Positions 46,667 through 54,288 of a DNA stretch of 64,000 nucleotides are shown in pieces. Source of the stretch: Clostridiales bacterium (GTDB lineage: Bacteria > Bacillota > Clostridia > Christensenellales > CAG-138); contig SFEL01000003.1 in NCBI GenBank assembly GCA_004557245.1, positions 44,605 to 108,604 on the forward strand, read 5' to 3'. Position 1 is the first letter of the stretch, and each line of letters begins with the position of its first letter. The position numbers were made by a program, and so were the translations under genes. A model generated the notes under the pieces. The model was not told the DNA's origin. It made no database searches and worked only from the letters and a program-made list of their open reading frames with translations.

Positions 46667-46963
46667 ATGAAGCTTACTGAAAATGTAGCACTGGACTTCA
46701 TCGATCAGGACATCCTCTTCTGTTGGGCCTGTCCTTCCTATGAGGTCACTATGATGAGGCTGACCGATCTCAGTCGCATCACCGTGGATCCCGATATCAA
46801 AGAGCATATCGAGGATCTGATCGTTAAGCTGTTCCTGCACTCTGATCAGGAACGCTTTGAGCAGCTGTTCTATCAGAACCGCCTGCAGTTGGAGCATGGC
46901 ATGAAGCGCAAGCTGCACTTTGCCAAGGAACTTATGGAAATGGAACTTAAGGAGGTAGCGTAA
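46667..46963 (+). CDS. Hypothetical ICE accessory protein
   Basis: This 98-residue protein (MKLTENVALDFIDQDILFCWACPSYEVTMM) is mostly helical. Not recognised. GGAGGT ends 6 bases before the ATG. Two bases separate it from the next gene, so the three small genes from here form one unit. Confidence 0.55.
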   Translation: MKLTENVALDFIDQDILFCWACPSYEVTMMRLTDLSRITVDPDIKEHIEDLIVKLFLHSDQERFEQLFYQNRLQLEHGMKRKLHFAKELMEMELKEVA

Positions 46964-46965
46964 CT

Positions 46966-47199
46966 ATGGATACTATGGAAAAGAGGACTCTCGCATTCTT
47001 CGGTCAGGAGGATCGCTTTGAAACACTTGCTCTGTTGGTTGAGTATCTGCTCTTGACTGAGGATAAGGACCGGCAGGATGCCATCCTCAATGTTATTCAG
47101 CGACTGACAATGTTCAGGGACGATGAAACCTATATGGCCTATCTGTACAGCGTAAGAAATGAGGTGTACGGCATCGATGAGTCATCTGACAAAGTATGA
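46966..47199 (+). CDS. Hypothetical protein
   Basis: This 77-residue helical, acidic protein (MDTMEKRTLAFFGQEDRFETLALLVEYLLLTEDK) is not recognised. It is tightly packed between its neighbours and overlaps the following gene by 23 bp. Confidence 0.5.
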   Translation: MDTMEKRTLAFFGQEDRFETLALLVEYLLLTEDKDRQDAILNVIQRLTMFRDDETYMAYLYSVRNEVYGIDESSDKV

Positions 47200-47470
47200 G
47201 AAGGAAACCATCCTGCTGACCAGTGAAGGTGATGATACCTACAGCATCTACACTTTCAATCCCGGTTTGAAGCGTAAGCTGGCTGAGTATTCCCGGAAGT
47301 ATCCTGATCTCTGCCGATTGACCGCTTCTACCAATGAAGGCAGCGAGACCTACGAAATCGACAAGGCCAGGATCAGCATCAGGCTGACTGCTCCCTACTC
47401 TGAGGAGCGTAAGAAAGCCGCCGGAGAACGAGCCAAGCAGCTGAATGCAGACAAGTCCTCACAGGGCTGA
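47177..47470 (+). CDS. Hypothetical protein
   Basis: This 97-residue protein (MSHLTKYEKETILLTSEGDDTYSIYTFNPGLKRKLAEYSRKYP) is seen next to the preceding small genes in related elements. ATG 47177 has GAGGTG about 10 bases upstream. The end GERAKQLNADKSSQG is basic. Function unknown. Confidence 0.55.
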   Translation: MSHLTKYEKETILLTSEGDDTYSIYTFNPGLKRKLAEYSRKYPDLCRLTASTNEGSETYEIDKARISIRLTAPYSEERKKAAGERAKQLNADKSSQG

Positions 47471-47563
47471 GGATAAGGTCAGAATATCCAGTGTAGACTG
47501 GATGTTTTGACCGATACATAAGAAAATAGCGGAAGCAATTTCTTATAACGATCAATAGTAGTG

Positions 47564-47592
47564 TTGCAAATATCAACTGAATGTTTTATAAT
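47564..47592 (+). promoter_or_regulatory. Promoter of the regulator-methyltransferase unit
   Basis: TTGCAA (47564-47569), a 17 bp spacer and TATAAT (47587-47592), 21 bp before the regulator ATG. Confidence 0.75.
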
Positions 47593-47613
47593 ATCTATTA
47601 ACGAGGTGATACT

Positions 47614-47826
47614 ATGAATAGGTCAGAACAAATCAAAGTGCTCTGTGTTCGAAAGAACATTAGCATTGCTGCATTGGCTCGAATGATAAATGAAAGCCCG
47701 CAGAATTTAAATGCAAAGCTCAAGCGAAATACTGTTACAGATGAAGAAATCGGGCTGATTTGTAATGCACTCGATGTACAGTATCGAAGCTTTTTCGAGA
47801 TGGAAAATGGTGAAAGGATAGAGTGA
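47614..47826 (+). CDS. XRE-like helix-turn-helix regulator
   Basis: This 70-residue protein has one HTH (KNISIAALARMINESPQNLNAKLKRNTVT). It is encoded 1 bp before the methyltransferase and shares its promoter, so it may tune methyltransferase expression. It differs from the second HTH gene (50158-50367), which has the C-protein hallmarks. AT-rich. Confidence 0.75.
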   Translation: MNRSEQIKVLCVRKNISIAALARMINESPQNLNAKLKRNTVTDEEIGLICNALDVQYRSFFEMENGERIE

Positions 47827-47827
47827 T

Positions 47828-48901
47828 ATGACAAATCATACTATGATCGCTGCTAATAGTAGCAATTTATCAAAGCTCTCTGATAAGAGCGTTAATTTGG
47901 TGGTCACTTCACCACCATATCCCATGATTGAGATGTGGGATGAGATGTTTTCTGAACAGAACCCAGAGATAGGTACTGATTTGGCCAATGGAGACGGAAT
48001 AGCTGCGTTTAACAAAATGCACGATGTGTTGAACGCAGTCTGGAAGGAATGCGATAGAGTGCTCGATGATAATGGATTTGTTTGCATTAACATTGGTGAT
48101 GCTACAAGAACCATTGATGGGGAATTTCAGCTATACTCGAACCACACTATGATAATCAATCAATTCTTAGCGATGGGGTATAGCGTTCTACCAGACATTC
48201 ATTGGCGTAAACAATCAAACGCCCCTAACAAGTTTATGGGATCAGGAATGTACCCAGCTGGAGCGTATGTGACATATGAGCACGAGTATATATTGGTCTT
48301 TAGAAAAGGCGGTAAACGAGTTTTTAAAGGAACTGGTAAAGAGTTAAGACAGAAAAGTGCCTTCTTTTGGGAAGAAAGAAATGTATGGTTCTCAGATTTA
48401 TGGGAAATCAAGGGAACCTCTCAGATTATGGCAAAAACAAAGGCTTCTCGAGATCGTAATGCATCGTTTCCATTCGAAATACCTTACCGCCTAATCAATA
48501 TGTATTCAGCAGAAGGAGATACCGTCCTCGATCCGTTTGCCGGGTTGGGAACAACAAACATAGCGTGCATGATTTCAAATCGAAACAGCATCGGTATAGA
48601 TATTGATCCTGAAATAGTAAAGCTTGCAATAGAGAACATGGGTATTACTACCGAAGCTGCTAATGCAATTATTGACAGTCGAATCAAACGTCATTTGGAG
48701 TTTATTGCGGCTTTGCCGGATGATAAAAAAGCCAAGTGTTATGATAATGGCCCCCATGGTTTTAGTGTAAAAACAAAACAAGAAACAGCCATTGAGATTG
48801 AACAGCTGAAGAGCATTGAGAGAACAGATTCAGGTTATGAGTGTCATTACGAAAAGTTCAAACCTATACACCGGCCAGAACAAATGAGTTTAGCATTATA
48901 A
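47828..48901 (+). CDS. Type II DNA methyltransferase, beta-class (N4-cytosine or N6-adenine)
   Basis: This 357-residue enzyme has motif IV first (LVVTSPPYPMIEMWDEMF, about residue 27) and motif I later (DPFAGLGTTNIACM, about 235, then NSIGIDIDPEIVKLA). That order defines beta-class amino-methyltransferases. TSPPY is frequent in N4-cytosine enzymes, including those with CTAG specificity. It protects against the nucleases encoded on the opposite strand. The target cannot be read from sequence. Confidence 0.85.
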   Translation: MTNHTMIAANSSNLSKLSDKSVNLVVTSPPYPMIEMWDEMFSEQNPEIGTDLANGDGIAAFNKMHDVLNAVWKECDRVLDDNGFVCINIGDATRTIDGEFQLYSNHTMIINQFLAMGYSVLPDIHWRKQSNAPNKFMGSGMYPAGAYVTYEHEYILVFRKGGKRVFKGTGKELRQKSAFFWEERNVWFSDLWEIKGTSQIMAKTKASRDRNASFPFEIPYRLINMYSAEGDTVLDPFAGLGTTNIACMISNRNSIGIDIDPEIVKLAIENMGITTEAANAIIDSRIKRHLEFIAALPDDKKAKCYDNGPHGFSVKTKQETAIEIEQLKSIERTDSGYECHYEKFKPIHRPEQMSLAL

Positions 48902-48919
48902 AAGCTATAAAATATAAAC

Positions 48920-48961
48920 AAATAGAGAAGCGGGCACATAATTGCGCCCGCTTCTCTATTT
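48920..48961. terminator. Bidirectional terminator between methyltransferase and nuclease operons
   Basis: A perfect 16 bp stem (AAATAGAGAAGCGGGC, 48920-48935; its complement 48946-48961) with a 10 base loop and A/T-rich flanks on both sides serves both converging units. Confidence 0.9.
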
Positions 48962-48962
48962 A

Positions 48963-49571
48963 TCAAATCAGATTACGTATCTCTTCAATTACCGTTGGAT
49001 TGGAAATGGAAATTCTATCTGTTCGATTATCAACAGAGTATTGTAAGACGAATGCGGATGTTTGATACAGATCACAAAATGCTTGCATTTTCCCTCTGAT
49101 ATCAACAACATACTGATAATGACCGTAGTAAAAAGACTCAGGTTTTAGCTGAATTCCTATTGGTTTGCCAGCTCGATCATTTACGTAGAAGTCAATAAAA
49201 TAGTTTGTATCCCATTCTTTAGGAGCCTCTTGCACCGAATGAGATATTTCACGTCTCAATAATTGAAGAGCGAGTTTTTCTTTGTTATATCCTTGAAATG
49301 TCCTTCGAAACATAACATCGTAGATATAGTCCTTACACTCTTGCAATGAAACGGCGTAAGAAGCAGGAATGCTATCATGCATTTCTGCTGCCAATCCATT
49401 TAAATAACTTTCGTCATGAACATTGTCAAAATACCAGATTTTCCACTCATCCTCGGTCAAAGGCTTAAGCTGCCTTATCATGTTCATCATATAACCGATC
49501 CTTGCCGGTTTATTGTATCCGCCAATGTTATAGTAGTTATTTAATACTTTCTCAGATGCCATATCAATCAT
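48963..49571 (-). CDS. Second restriction nuclease-like protein
   Basis: This 202-residue reverse-strand protein contains WDTNYFIDFYVNDRAGKPIGIQLKP (about 125-150). It reads as a PD-(D/E)xK-type core, with D/Y strands then IGIQLKP supplying Q-x-K. The IGIQ(I/L)KP block is found in MjaI-like restriction enzymes. Its first codons overlap the end of the other nuclease gene by 8 bp, so both are translated together. It may be a second subunit or a duplicate with diverged role. Confidence 0.6.
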   Translation of the reverse strand: MIDMASEKVLNNYYNIGGYNKPARIGYMMNMIRQLKPLTEDEWKIWYFDNVHDESYLNGLAAEMHDSIPASYAVSLQECKDYIYDVMFRRTFQGYNKEKLALQLLRREISHSVQEAPKEWDTNYFIDFYVNDRAGKPIGIQLKPESFYYGHYQYVVDIRGKMQAFCDLYQTSAFVLQYSVDNRTDRISISNPTVIEEIRNLI

Positions 49572-50154
49572 CTACCTCAATCTTTAAGCCGGTTTTTGTC
49601 TTTTCGTAATAAACCATTTTAACGTCAATTACTTCAGATAAGCGTTTCATTGTTTTATAGGTGTTAGACTTTACGGAATAAGGGGTGTTGCCAACATAAC
49701 CATCGATTCCCTTGGATTCTTCGTCAGGAGTAGCAAGGCGATAAGACTTCCCTTGTTTTTTGGCAAGGAAAGCAAGGATAGCCTTCTGAACGTATAGGCC
49801 ATTAAAGGTTTTTAGAATAACAAGATCTTCCACCCAGCGTTCAACCATTTCCCTGTCGATTAGAGGAATGGCATTCTTAAGATTCTGAACCTGAGCAAAT
49901 ATTTTATCCGTTGCTGTTGCGAACGCATTGGGGTATTTCTTGGTGTACCATTCTTTCCAATTTTCGATGGTAATATCGTCACATTCTTCCATAAACTGAG
50001 GGAACAGATCGGACATCTGTCCAACAACATTTGCGCGTGTTCCCTGAGCATTTTGATTTGCCCAGTTAATTAACTGAGAAGTGTATTTGGGAAACTCAAA
50101 AGCTTCACTTTCATTGAAGTCAGCAATCTCATCATTTTTAATGGTGTAATTCAT
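49564..50154 (-). CDS. MjaI-family type II restriction endonuclease (probable)
   Basis: This 196-residue protein carries EFPKYTSQLINWANQNAQGTRANVVGQMSDLFPQF and LATPDEESKGIDGYVGNTPYSVKSNTYK. I recognise these as MjaI-family restriction enzymes; the founding enzyme cuts CTAG. The D-G-Y-(x)-S-V-K segment fits a D-(S)xK catalytic core. It lies 3 bp downstream of the C-protein gene. Family assignment is from memory and should be confirmed by profile search. Confidence 0.65.
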   Translation of the reverse strand: MNYTIKNDEIADFNESEAFEFPKYTSQLINWANQNAQGTRANVVGQMSDLFPQFMEECDDITIENWKEWYTKKYPNAFATATDKIFAQVQNLKNAIPLIDREMVERWVEDLVILKTFNGLYVQKAILAFLAKKQGKSYRLATPDEESKGIDGYVGNTPYSVKSNTYKTMKRLSEVIDVKMVYYEKTKTGLKIEVDD

Positions 50155-50157
50155 TTC

Positions 50158-50367
50158 TTATTCCTCCATAAACAGTCTGTATGCTTCTATGTTGAGCGCA
50201 TCGGCTATCTTCTGAACCGTTTCCAGAGACACATTACGTTGGAAGCATTCAATATCGCTGATATATGTTCTGTGTAAACCGCAAATTTCGGCGAATCTTT
50301 CTTGTGAGAGGCCTTTTTCAAGGCGCATTTTCTTTAGGTTGGTGCCAAACACCTTGATGATGTCCAT
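50158..50367 (-). CDS. Restriction-modification controller (C) protein
   Basis: This 69-residue HTH protein (LKKMRLEKGLSQERFAEICGLHRTYISDIECFQRNVSLETVQKIADALNI) matches controller proteins of type II systems in size and in the RTYISDIE recognition helix. It leads the nuclease operon and has two C-box operators 45-70 bp upstream. C-proteins first activate, then repress, their own operon so that nuclease appears only after methylation. GGAGGG precedes the ATG. Confidence 0.88.
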   Translation of the reverse strand: MDIIKVFGTNLKKMRLEKGLSQERFAEICGLHRTYISDIECFQRNVSLETVQKIADALNIEAYRLFMEE

Positions 50368-50411
50368 GGTTATAACCCTCCTATCTTATCATTAAATTTT
50401 ACGCCAAAGCA

Positions 50412-50437
50412 GACTATGAGTCTACAGACGATAAGTG
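50412..50437 (-). promoter_or_regulatory. Paired C-boxes upstream of the nuclease operon
   Basis: On the reverse strand ACTTATCGTC, TGTA, GACTCATAGTC follow in order. This matches the classical tandem C-box design (GACTYATAGTC units with a TGT(N) spacer). The perfect half-site AGACT-ATG-AGTCT lies nearer the gene. Confidence 0.85.
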
Positions 50438-50472
50438 GCATTGGGCTAACAGGTTTTTTTAGTGATCAAGCC

Positions 50473-50511
50473 AAAGGCGATCAACCGTAAAAGTTGGTCG
50501 CTTTTGTTTTG
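50473..50511 (+). terminator. Terminator 1 of a tandem pair
   Basis: A 13 bp stem (AAAGGCGATCAAC / GTTGGTCGCTTTT, two G-U), loop 7, tail TGTTTTG. Confidence 0.75.
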
Positions 50512-50523
50512 CCCATTAACCGG

Positions 50524-50554
50524 CACTCAAGTGTAACAGCTTGGGTGATTTTTT
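50524..50554 (+). terminator. Terminator 2 of a tandem pair, in the leader of the replication-mobilisation unit
   Basis: CACTCAAG / CTTGGGTG, loop 8, tail ATTTTTTATT. It is followed by CCAAGGAGGTG and a three-codon frame (ATG CAC AGC TGA, 50577-50588) before the ATPase gene. This hints at attenuation. Confidence 0.7.
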
Positions 50555-50664
50555 ATTCCCCAAGGAGGTGGTGCGTATGCACAGCTGATAGCAATAAGGC
50601 AGGTCGGATGGACGGAGCTGCCTTGCTGAACACAGTCCAAATCTATAGAAAGGAAAACGCAGAT

Positions 50665-51666
50665 ATGGCAGAAGAAACGAAACAGACTCCGAAGCTGGAG
50701 CTGATCAGGGCCTCTGAGATCGATCCTAAATCGGTCGAATGGCTCTGGTATCCCTTCATCCCTTACGGCAAGGTCACGCTCGTTCAGGGTGATCCCGGCG
50801 ATGGCAAAAGCACTTTTCTGCTGACCATTGCAGCCATGCTGACCAAGGGTGATCCGCTTCCGTTTACGGAGCCGGAAATTCCACCTGAGCCGATGTGTGT
50901 GATCTATCAGACCACGGAAGATGATGCGGACGATACCATCGTTCCTCGCTTCATTCGAGCCAATGGTGACCGTGAGAAATTGATCTTCATCAATGAGAAG
51001 GAAGCTCCGATCTCCTTCGATGATGCAAGAATTGAAGCAGCAATCAAGACCACAGGAGCGAAGCTTCTGATCCTTGATCCTCTCTCATCTTATATCGGAG
51101 ATTGCCAGCTCAATGCGGCGAATGAGGTCAGGCCCCGCTTCAATCACCTGATCAGAATTGCGAAGGAGACCAACGCAGCGATCGTGATTGTCAATCATCT
51201 GAATAAGATGTTCGGCACGAAAGCGATCTACCGCACTCCCGGTTCAATCGACATTGTCGGTGCTGTAAGAAGCGCACTGCTCATCGGCAGAAGCAAAGAG
51301 AACGATGACGAACGAGTCATGGTTCAGCAGAAGTCGAACCTTGCTCCCACCGGGGCAGCGATCGTCTTCTCTGTTGGTGAAGATGGTATCAGCTTCATCA
51401 AGGAATCCGAGCTGACGGCAGATGAACTCCTTGCCTGTTCTTCGGATAAGACCGGCAGGCCTGATACGAAAACGCAAGAGGCAATGGAGATCATTCGTGA
51501 CTTGCTTTCCGATGGTGAGGAACACGAAGCTTCGGAATGTGAGGCCAGGCTGAATGAGGCCGGCATCAGCAAGTCAACGGCAAAGAAAGCCAAGCGAATA
51601 CTGGGGGTTGTTTCAAACAAGCCGCATTATTCGTGGTATTGGCGACTGCCGATAGACGAGGATTAA
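50665..51666 (+). CDS. RecA-superfamily AAA ATPase (RepA/helicase-like)
   Basis: This 333-residue ATPase carries VEWLWYPFIPYGKVTLVQGDPGDGKSTFL (Walker A about residues 35-45), LLILDPLSSYIG (Walker B) and IVIVNHLNKMFG. It is a KaiC/DnaB-like hexameric ATPase found with primases in Firmicute mobilisable elements. It matches the C-terminal half of the element B primase, but stands alone here. ATG 50665 has AAAGGA upstream; a longer start at 50608 is possible. Confidence 0.85.
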   Translation: MAEETKQTPKLELIRASEIDPKSVEWLWYPFIPYGKVTLVQGDPGDGKSTFLLTIAAMLTKGDPLPFTEPEIPPEPMCVIYQTTEDDADDTIVPRFIRANGDREKLIFINEKEAPISFDDARIEAAIKTTGAKLLILDPLSSYIGDCQLNAANEVRPRFNHLIRIAKETNAAIVIVNHLNKMFGTKAIYRTPGSIDIVGAVRSALLIGRSKENDDERVMVQQKSNLAPTGAAIVFSVGEDGISFIKESELTADELLACSSDKTGRPDTKTQEAMEIIRDLLSDGEEHEASECEARLNEAGISKSTAKKAKRILGVVSNKPHYSWYWRLPIDED

Positions 51667-51724
51667 AGGGAGTTAAGGGGGAACGCCTTGCCCACGACAT
51701 CTTTGCAGCATCGCTGAAAGTGTC

Positions 51725-51766
51725 ATAGTGGGTTACGCACTTTGAAAAAGTTGCGTAACACGCTAT
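51725..51766 (+). other. Candidate oriT of element A
   Basis: ATAGTGGGTTACGCA matches the MobV-type nick consensus TAGTGnG/TTA. It sits on the left arm of an imperfect inverted repeat (GTTACGCA-CTTT, 51732-51743; AAAGTTGCGTAAC, 51748-51760; outer ATAG/CTAT). The MobV relaxase gene starts 26 bp downstream, the usual place for its oriT. Confidence 0.65.
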
Positions 51767-51792
51767 CCCCCGGCCCCTGAGGAGGTGCAAAG

Positions 51793-53091
51793 ATGGCAAA
51801 ACCAAATATGTCAGTTGCGAGAGTCGTAAAGTTGAATGCGGCAAGTGTCGGAAAATCAGAAAGGCATAACGAGCGTAAGAATACCAACTATGAAAACGTG
51901 AATGTCGTGCCGGAAAGAATTCCCTTCAATGTCAGTTTCAAGTCTCCCGGTGACATGACCTATAATGAGTATTTCGATCACTTGGTTGCCGAAGGAAAGA
52001 TCTCGACAAGAGGTCTGAAGGACGGTGCGACCTACTTCAATGAGATGATTATCGATGTCAATACGGCATACTTTGAGGAGCATGGCGGGTACGAGTTTGC
52101 CAAAGAATTTTACGAGGAAGCTTACCGCTTCTGCTGTGAAATTTACGGTGAAGATCAGATCGTATCAGCTGTCATGCATGCCGATGAGATCAACAGTGCT
52201 GTGTCTGAAGAGCTGGGCAAGCCGGTCTATCATTATCATCTTCATGTAGTCGCAATACCGACAGTGGAAAAGGAAATCCTGTGGTCGAAAAGATGTAAAG
52301 ACGAAAGTCTGAGAGGAACCGTCAAGGAAGTAATCCGTCAGGTTTCTCATTCAAAGAAATGGAAAAACAGTCCTGTTCTTGATGAACACGGTCAGCCGGT
52401 CCTTAACTCAAAGGGCAAGCCCCAGTATGTGAAATCTTACAGCATCCTTCAGGATCAACTGTTTGAACACATGACTGCCGCAGGCTTCACTGACTTCCAG
52501 CGTGGCGAACGAGGCAGTACAGCAGAGCATCTTGAAAGTTTGGATTTTCAGATCAAGAAAGATGCGGAGCGTTTGGCTCAGGGCGAAGAAAAGATCGCAG
52601 CCGGTGAAGAACGACTCGCTGAAATCGAGCAGGCCACCGAAGCTGCTACGGCAAAACTTCAGAAGGTACAGATCCGATACGATCAGGACCGCAAGGCCTA
52701 CCTGACCTATGGTGAGCTTGAAGGTCTTGGCAAGAAAGGTATCACCGGCAAGTATTCTCTTGAGCCGAAGGACTACCGGGATCTTGTCGCTATGGCAAAG
52801 GAGGGTGTTGCATCTCGTGGTGAGATCAGCAGGCTGAACGATACCATTTCTCGAAACCAGCGCAGGATCAGCAGCTTATCACGAAGCGTTTCCGCTTTGG
52901 AAGAAAAGCTGGCTGAGATGACGGCCAAGTATGACAAGCTGGTTGAAATGACAAGGCCGTATGTAGAAGCTGTTCAGCGGTTCCCTGAAGTGGTGAAGTC
53001 TTTCATCGAGAAACTTCTCCCGCCGAAGGAACACAAACAGGAACAGGAAATCAGAAAATCAAATCACAGAAACAGAGATGGGGCAAGATGA
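51793..53091 (+). CDS. MobV (Mob/Pre) family relaxase
   Basis: This 432-residue protein begins MSVARVVKLNAASVGKSERHNERKNTNYENVNV and contains the metal-binding HxHxH-type motif in YHYHLHVVAIP (about residue 148). The C-terminal part (about 250-410) is coiled coil. MobV relaxases nick oriT and pilot the strand. TnpZ of Tn4451 is of this type. With it, element A can be mobilised by another element's pore, possibly that of the host ICE. Confidence 0.9.
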   Translation: MAKPNMSVARVVKLNAASVGKSERHNERKNTNYENVNVVPERIPFNVSFKSPGDMTYNEYFDHLVAEGKISTRGLKDGATYFNEMIIDVNTAYFEEHGGYEFAKEFYEEAYRFCCEIYGEDQIVSAVMHADEINSAVSEELGKPVYHYHLHVVAIPTVEKEILWSKRCKDESLRGTVKEVIRQVSHSKKWKNSPVLDEHGQPVLNSKGKPQYVKSYSILQDQLFEHMTAAGFTDFQRGERGSTAEHLESLDFQIKKDAERLAQGEEKIAAGEERLAEIEQATEAATAKLQKVQIRYDQDRKAYLTYGELEGLGKKGITGKYSLEPKDYRDLVAMAKEGVASRGEISRLNDTISRNQRRISSLSRSVSALEEKLAEMTAKYDKLVEMTRPYVEAVQRFPEVVKSFIEKLLPPKEHKQEQEIRKSNHRNRDGAR

Positions 53092-53162
53092 GTGACTCCT
53101 TACACGAGACACTATGACTTCTTGACCTCTTCTTTTTTTCGGAAAATTACGGAGGTTTTATT

Positions 53163-53408
53163 ATGGCAGAAGAAATCAAGTGCACCATCACTAAGAAGAT
53201 CGGTGTGCTGTCCAAGAAGGACAACGGCTACAGCAAGCAGATCAATCTTGTTTCATGGAATGAGCGTGAGGCCAAGCTCGATATCAGAGAATGGTCTCCC
53301 TCTGACAGAGGCATCAAGGGCATTACCCTGACCGATGAGGAAGGTCGAAAGCTGCTTGCGGTATTACAGGCATATTACGATGAGGTAGACGGTGAGCTGC
53401 CTCTCTAA
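53163..53408 (+). CDS. YdbC/PC4-like single-stranded DNA-binding protein
   Basis: This 81-residue protein (CTITKKIGVLSKKDNGYSKQINLVSWNEREAKLDIREWSP...GITLTDEEGRKL) matches the YdbC family with the PC4-like ssDNA-binding fold. GGAGGTTTT precedes the ATG. It may protect the transferred strand or help strand separation. Confidence 0.85.
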   Translation: MAEEIKCTITKKIGVLSKKDNGYSKQINLVSWNEREAKLDIREWSPSDRGIKGITLTDEEGRKLLAVLQAYYDEVDGELPL

Positions 53409-53463
53409 TAGAAACACTGAGGGGCAGTCCGGCGGCTGCTCCTCTTTCAATTCAAAGGAAAGG

Positions 53464-53631
53464 ATGGATGCAATGGAAGGAACTATGGTTCAGAGAATCG
53501 GCAATGTTCTCTATACGGTTCGAGTACGACCGGCAGAGAATGCCAAAGAAAATTATGATACCAAGCTCAAGAAGATCATCGAGCAGGCCATGATCGTCAG
53601 CCTGCGTGATGAAGAAAGAAAGTGCTCATGA
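53464..53631 (+). CDS. TnpW-like small protein
   Basis: This 55-residue protein (RIGNVLYTVRVRPAENAKENYDTKLKKII) is similar in pattern to TnpW of Tn4451 and to the TnpW of element B (RTIGKTTYLVRVHFSETSKETMEDKI). Function unknown. Starts at 53464, 53473 or 53485 are all possible. It shares an ATGA overlap with the next gene. Confidence 0.7.
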   Translation: MDAMEGTMVQRIGNVLYTVRVRPAENAKENYDTKLKKIIEQAMIVSLRDEERKCS

Positions 53632-54230
53632 TCTCATTCGATAGAGTCAAAGAAGCGATAACGACCAGACAGGCCGCCGAGAGTTACGGCATTCATGTCA
53701 ATCGGCATGGCTTTGCTTGCTGTCCGTTTCATCATGAGAGAACACCTTCAATGAAAGTGGATCAGCGATATCACTGCTTCGGCTGTTCGGAGGACGGCGA
53801 TGTGATCGACTTCACTGCGAAACTATTTGGCCTTGATTTGAAGGAAGCTGCCGAAAAGCTGGCAGCCGACTTCGGTATCGATGCTCCCTTTGAAGGTTCT
53901 CATATCGAACCGGCGCCGGTAGTAAAGACCGGCAAGGCAGCACTGGAAAAGCGCTTCAATGACTGTTGGAGGCTGTACTGTGAATACCTTCATCTGCTGA
54001 AACGATGGAAGGAACAGTACGCTCCGAAGATCACCGATGAGGAATGGGATGACCGCTTTGTTGAGGCTTGCCACCGCATCGATCAGGTCGAGTATTACCT
54101 TGATGAGCTTTGGTATGCTGACTGGCCTGAAAGAGAAATTATTATGAATGACCTTCAAAGTGACATGGAGAGGATTGCGAAAAAGCCTGAGATTTCAAGG
54201 CTTTTCTCTCCTGAAGGTCCTTCCCTTTAA
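53628..54230 (+). CDS. CHC2 zinc-finger protein (primase-type)
   Basis: This 200-residue protein has the DnaG-like zinc finger (CCPFHHERTPSMKVDQRYHCFGCSEDGDVIDFTAKL, about 27-65: C-x2-H...C-x2-C). It has no Toprim domain. It probably acts with the separate ATPase as a split primase-helicase. The last codons contain a hairpin (AAAAGCCT/AGGCTTTT, 54182-54206) that may end transcription at the element's right end. Confidence 0.85.
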   Translation: MISFDRVKEAITTRQAAESYGIHVNRHGFACCPFHHERTPSMKVDQRYHCFGCSEDGDVIDFTAKLFGLDLKEAAEKLAADFGIDAPFEGSHIEPAPVVKTGKAALEKRFNDCWRLYCEYLHLLKRWKEQYAPKITDEEWDDRFVEACHRIDQVEYYLDELWYADWPEREIIMNDLQSDMERIAKKPEISRLFSPEGPSL

Positions 54231-54269
54231 CGGCATTTGTGACGGATGAAAGTATTATTCTGTAACGTC

Positions 54270-54288
54270 TTGACAAGTGCCGTCCGAA
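54270..54288 (+). promoter_or_regulatory. Element A right end: -35 half of a split promoter and core
   Basis: TTGACA (54270-54275) is followed by 7 bp and the core TCCGAA. The right end of element B has the same design: C-TTGACAA-n-TG-n-C-n-T-C aligns without gaps. Confidence 0.75.

Larger units (their letters stand above)
43349..54288 (+). mobile_element. Element A: Tn4451-like serine-recombinase mobilisable element inside virD4
   Basis: The core TCCGAA is present at both ends (43349-43354 and 54283-54288). virD4 sequence stops at the first and resumes in frame at the second. The roughly 10.9 kb carries a large serine recombinase next to the left end, small accessory genes, a type II restriction-modification system, an ATPase, a MobV relaxase, YdbC-like and TnpW-like proteins and a CHC2 zinc-finger protein. 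The likely central dinucleotide is GA, as for TnpX-type recombinases. Confidence 0.9.
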
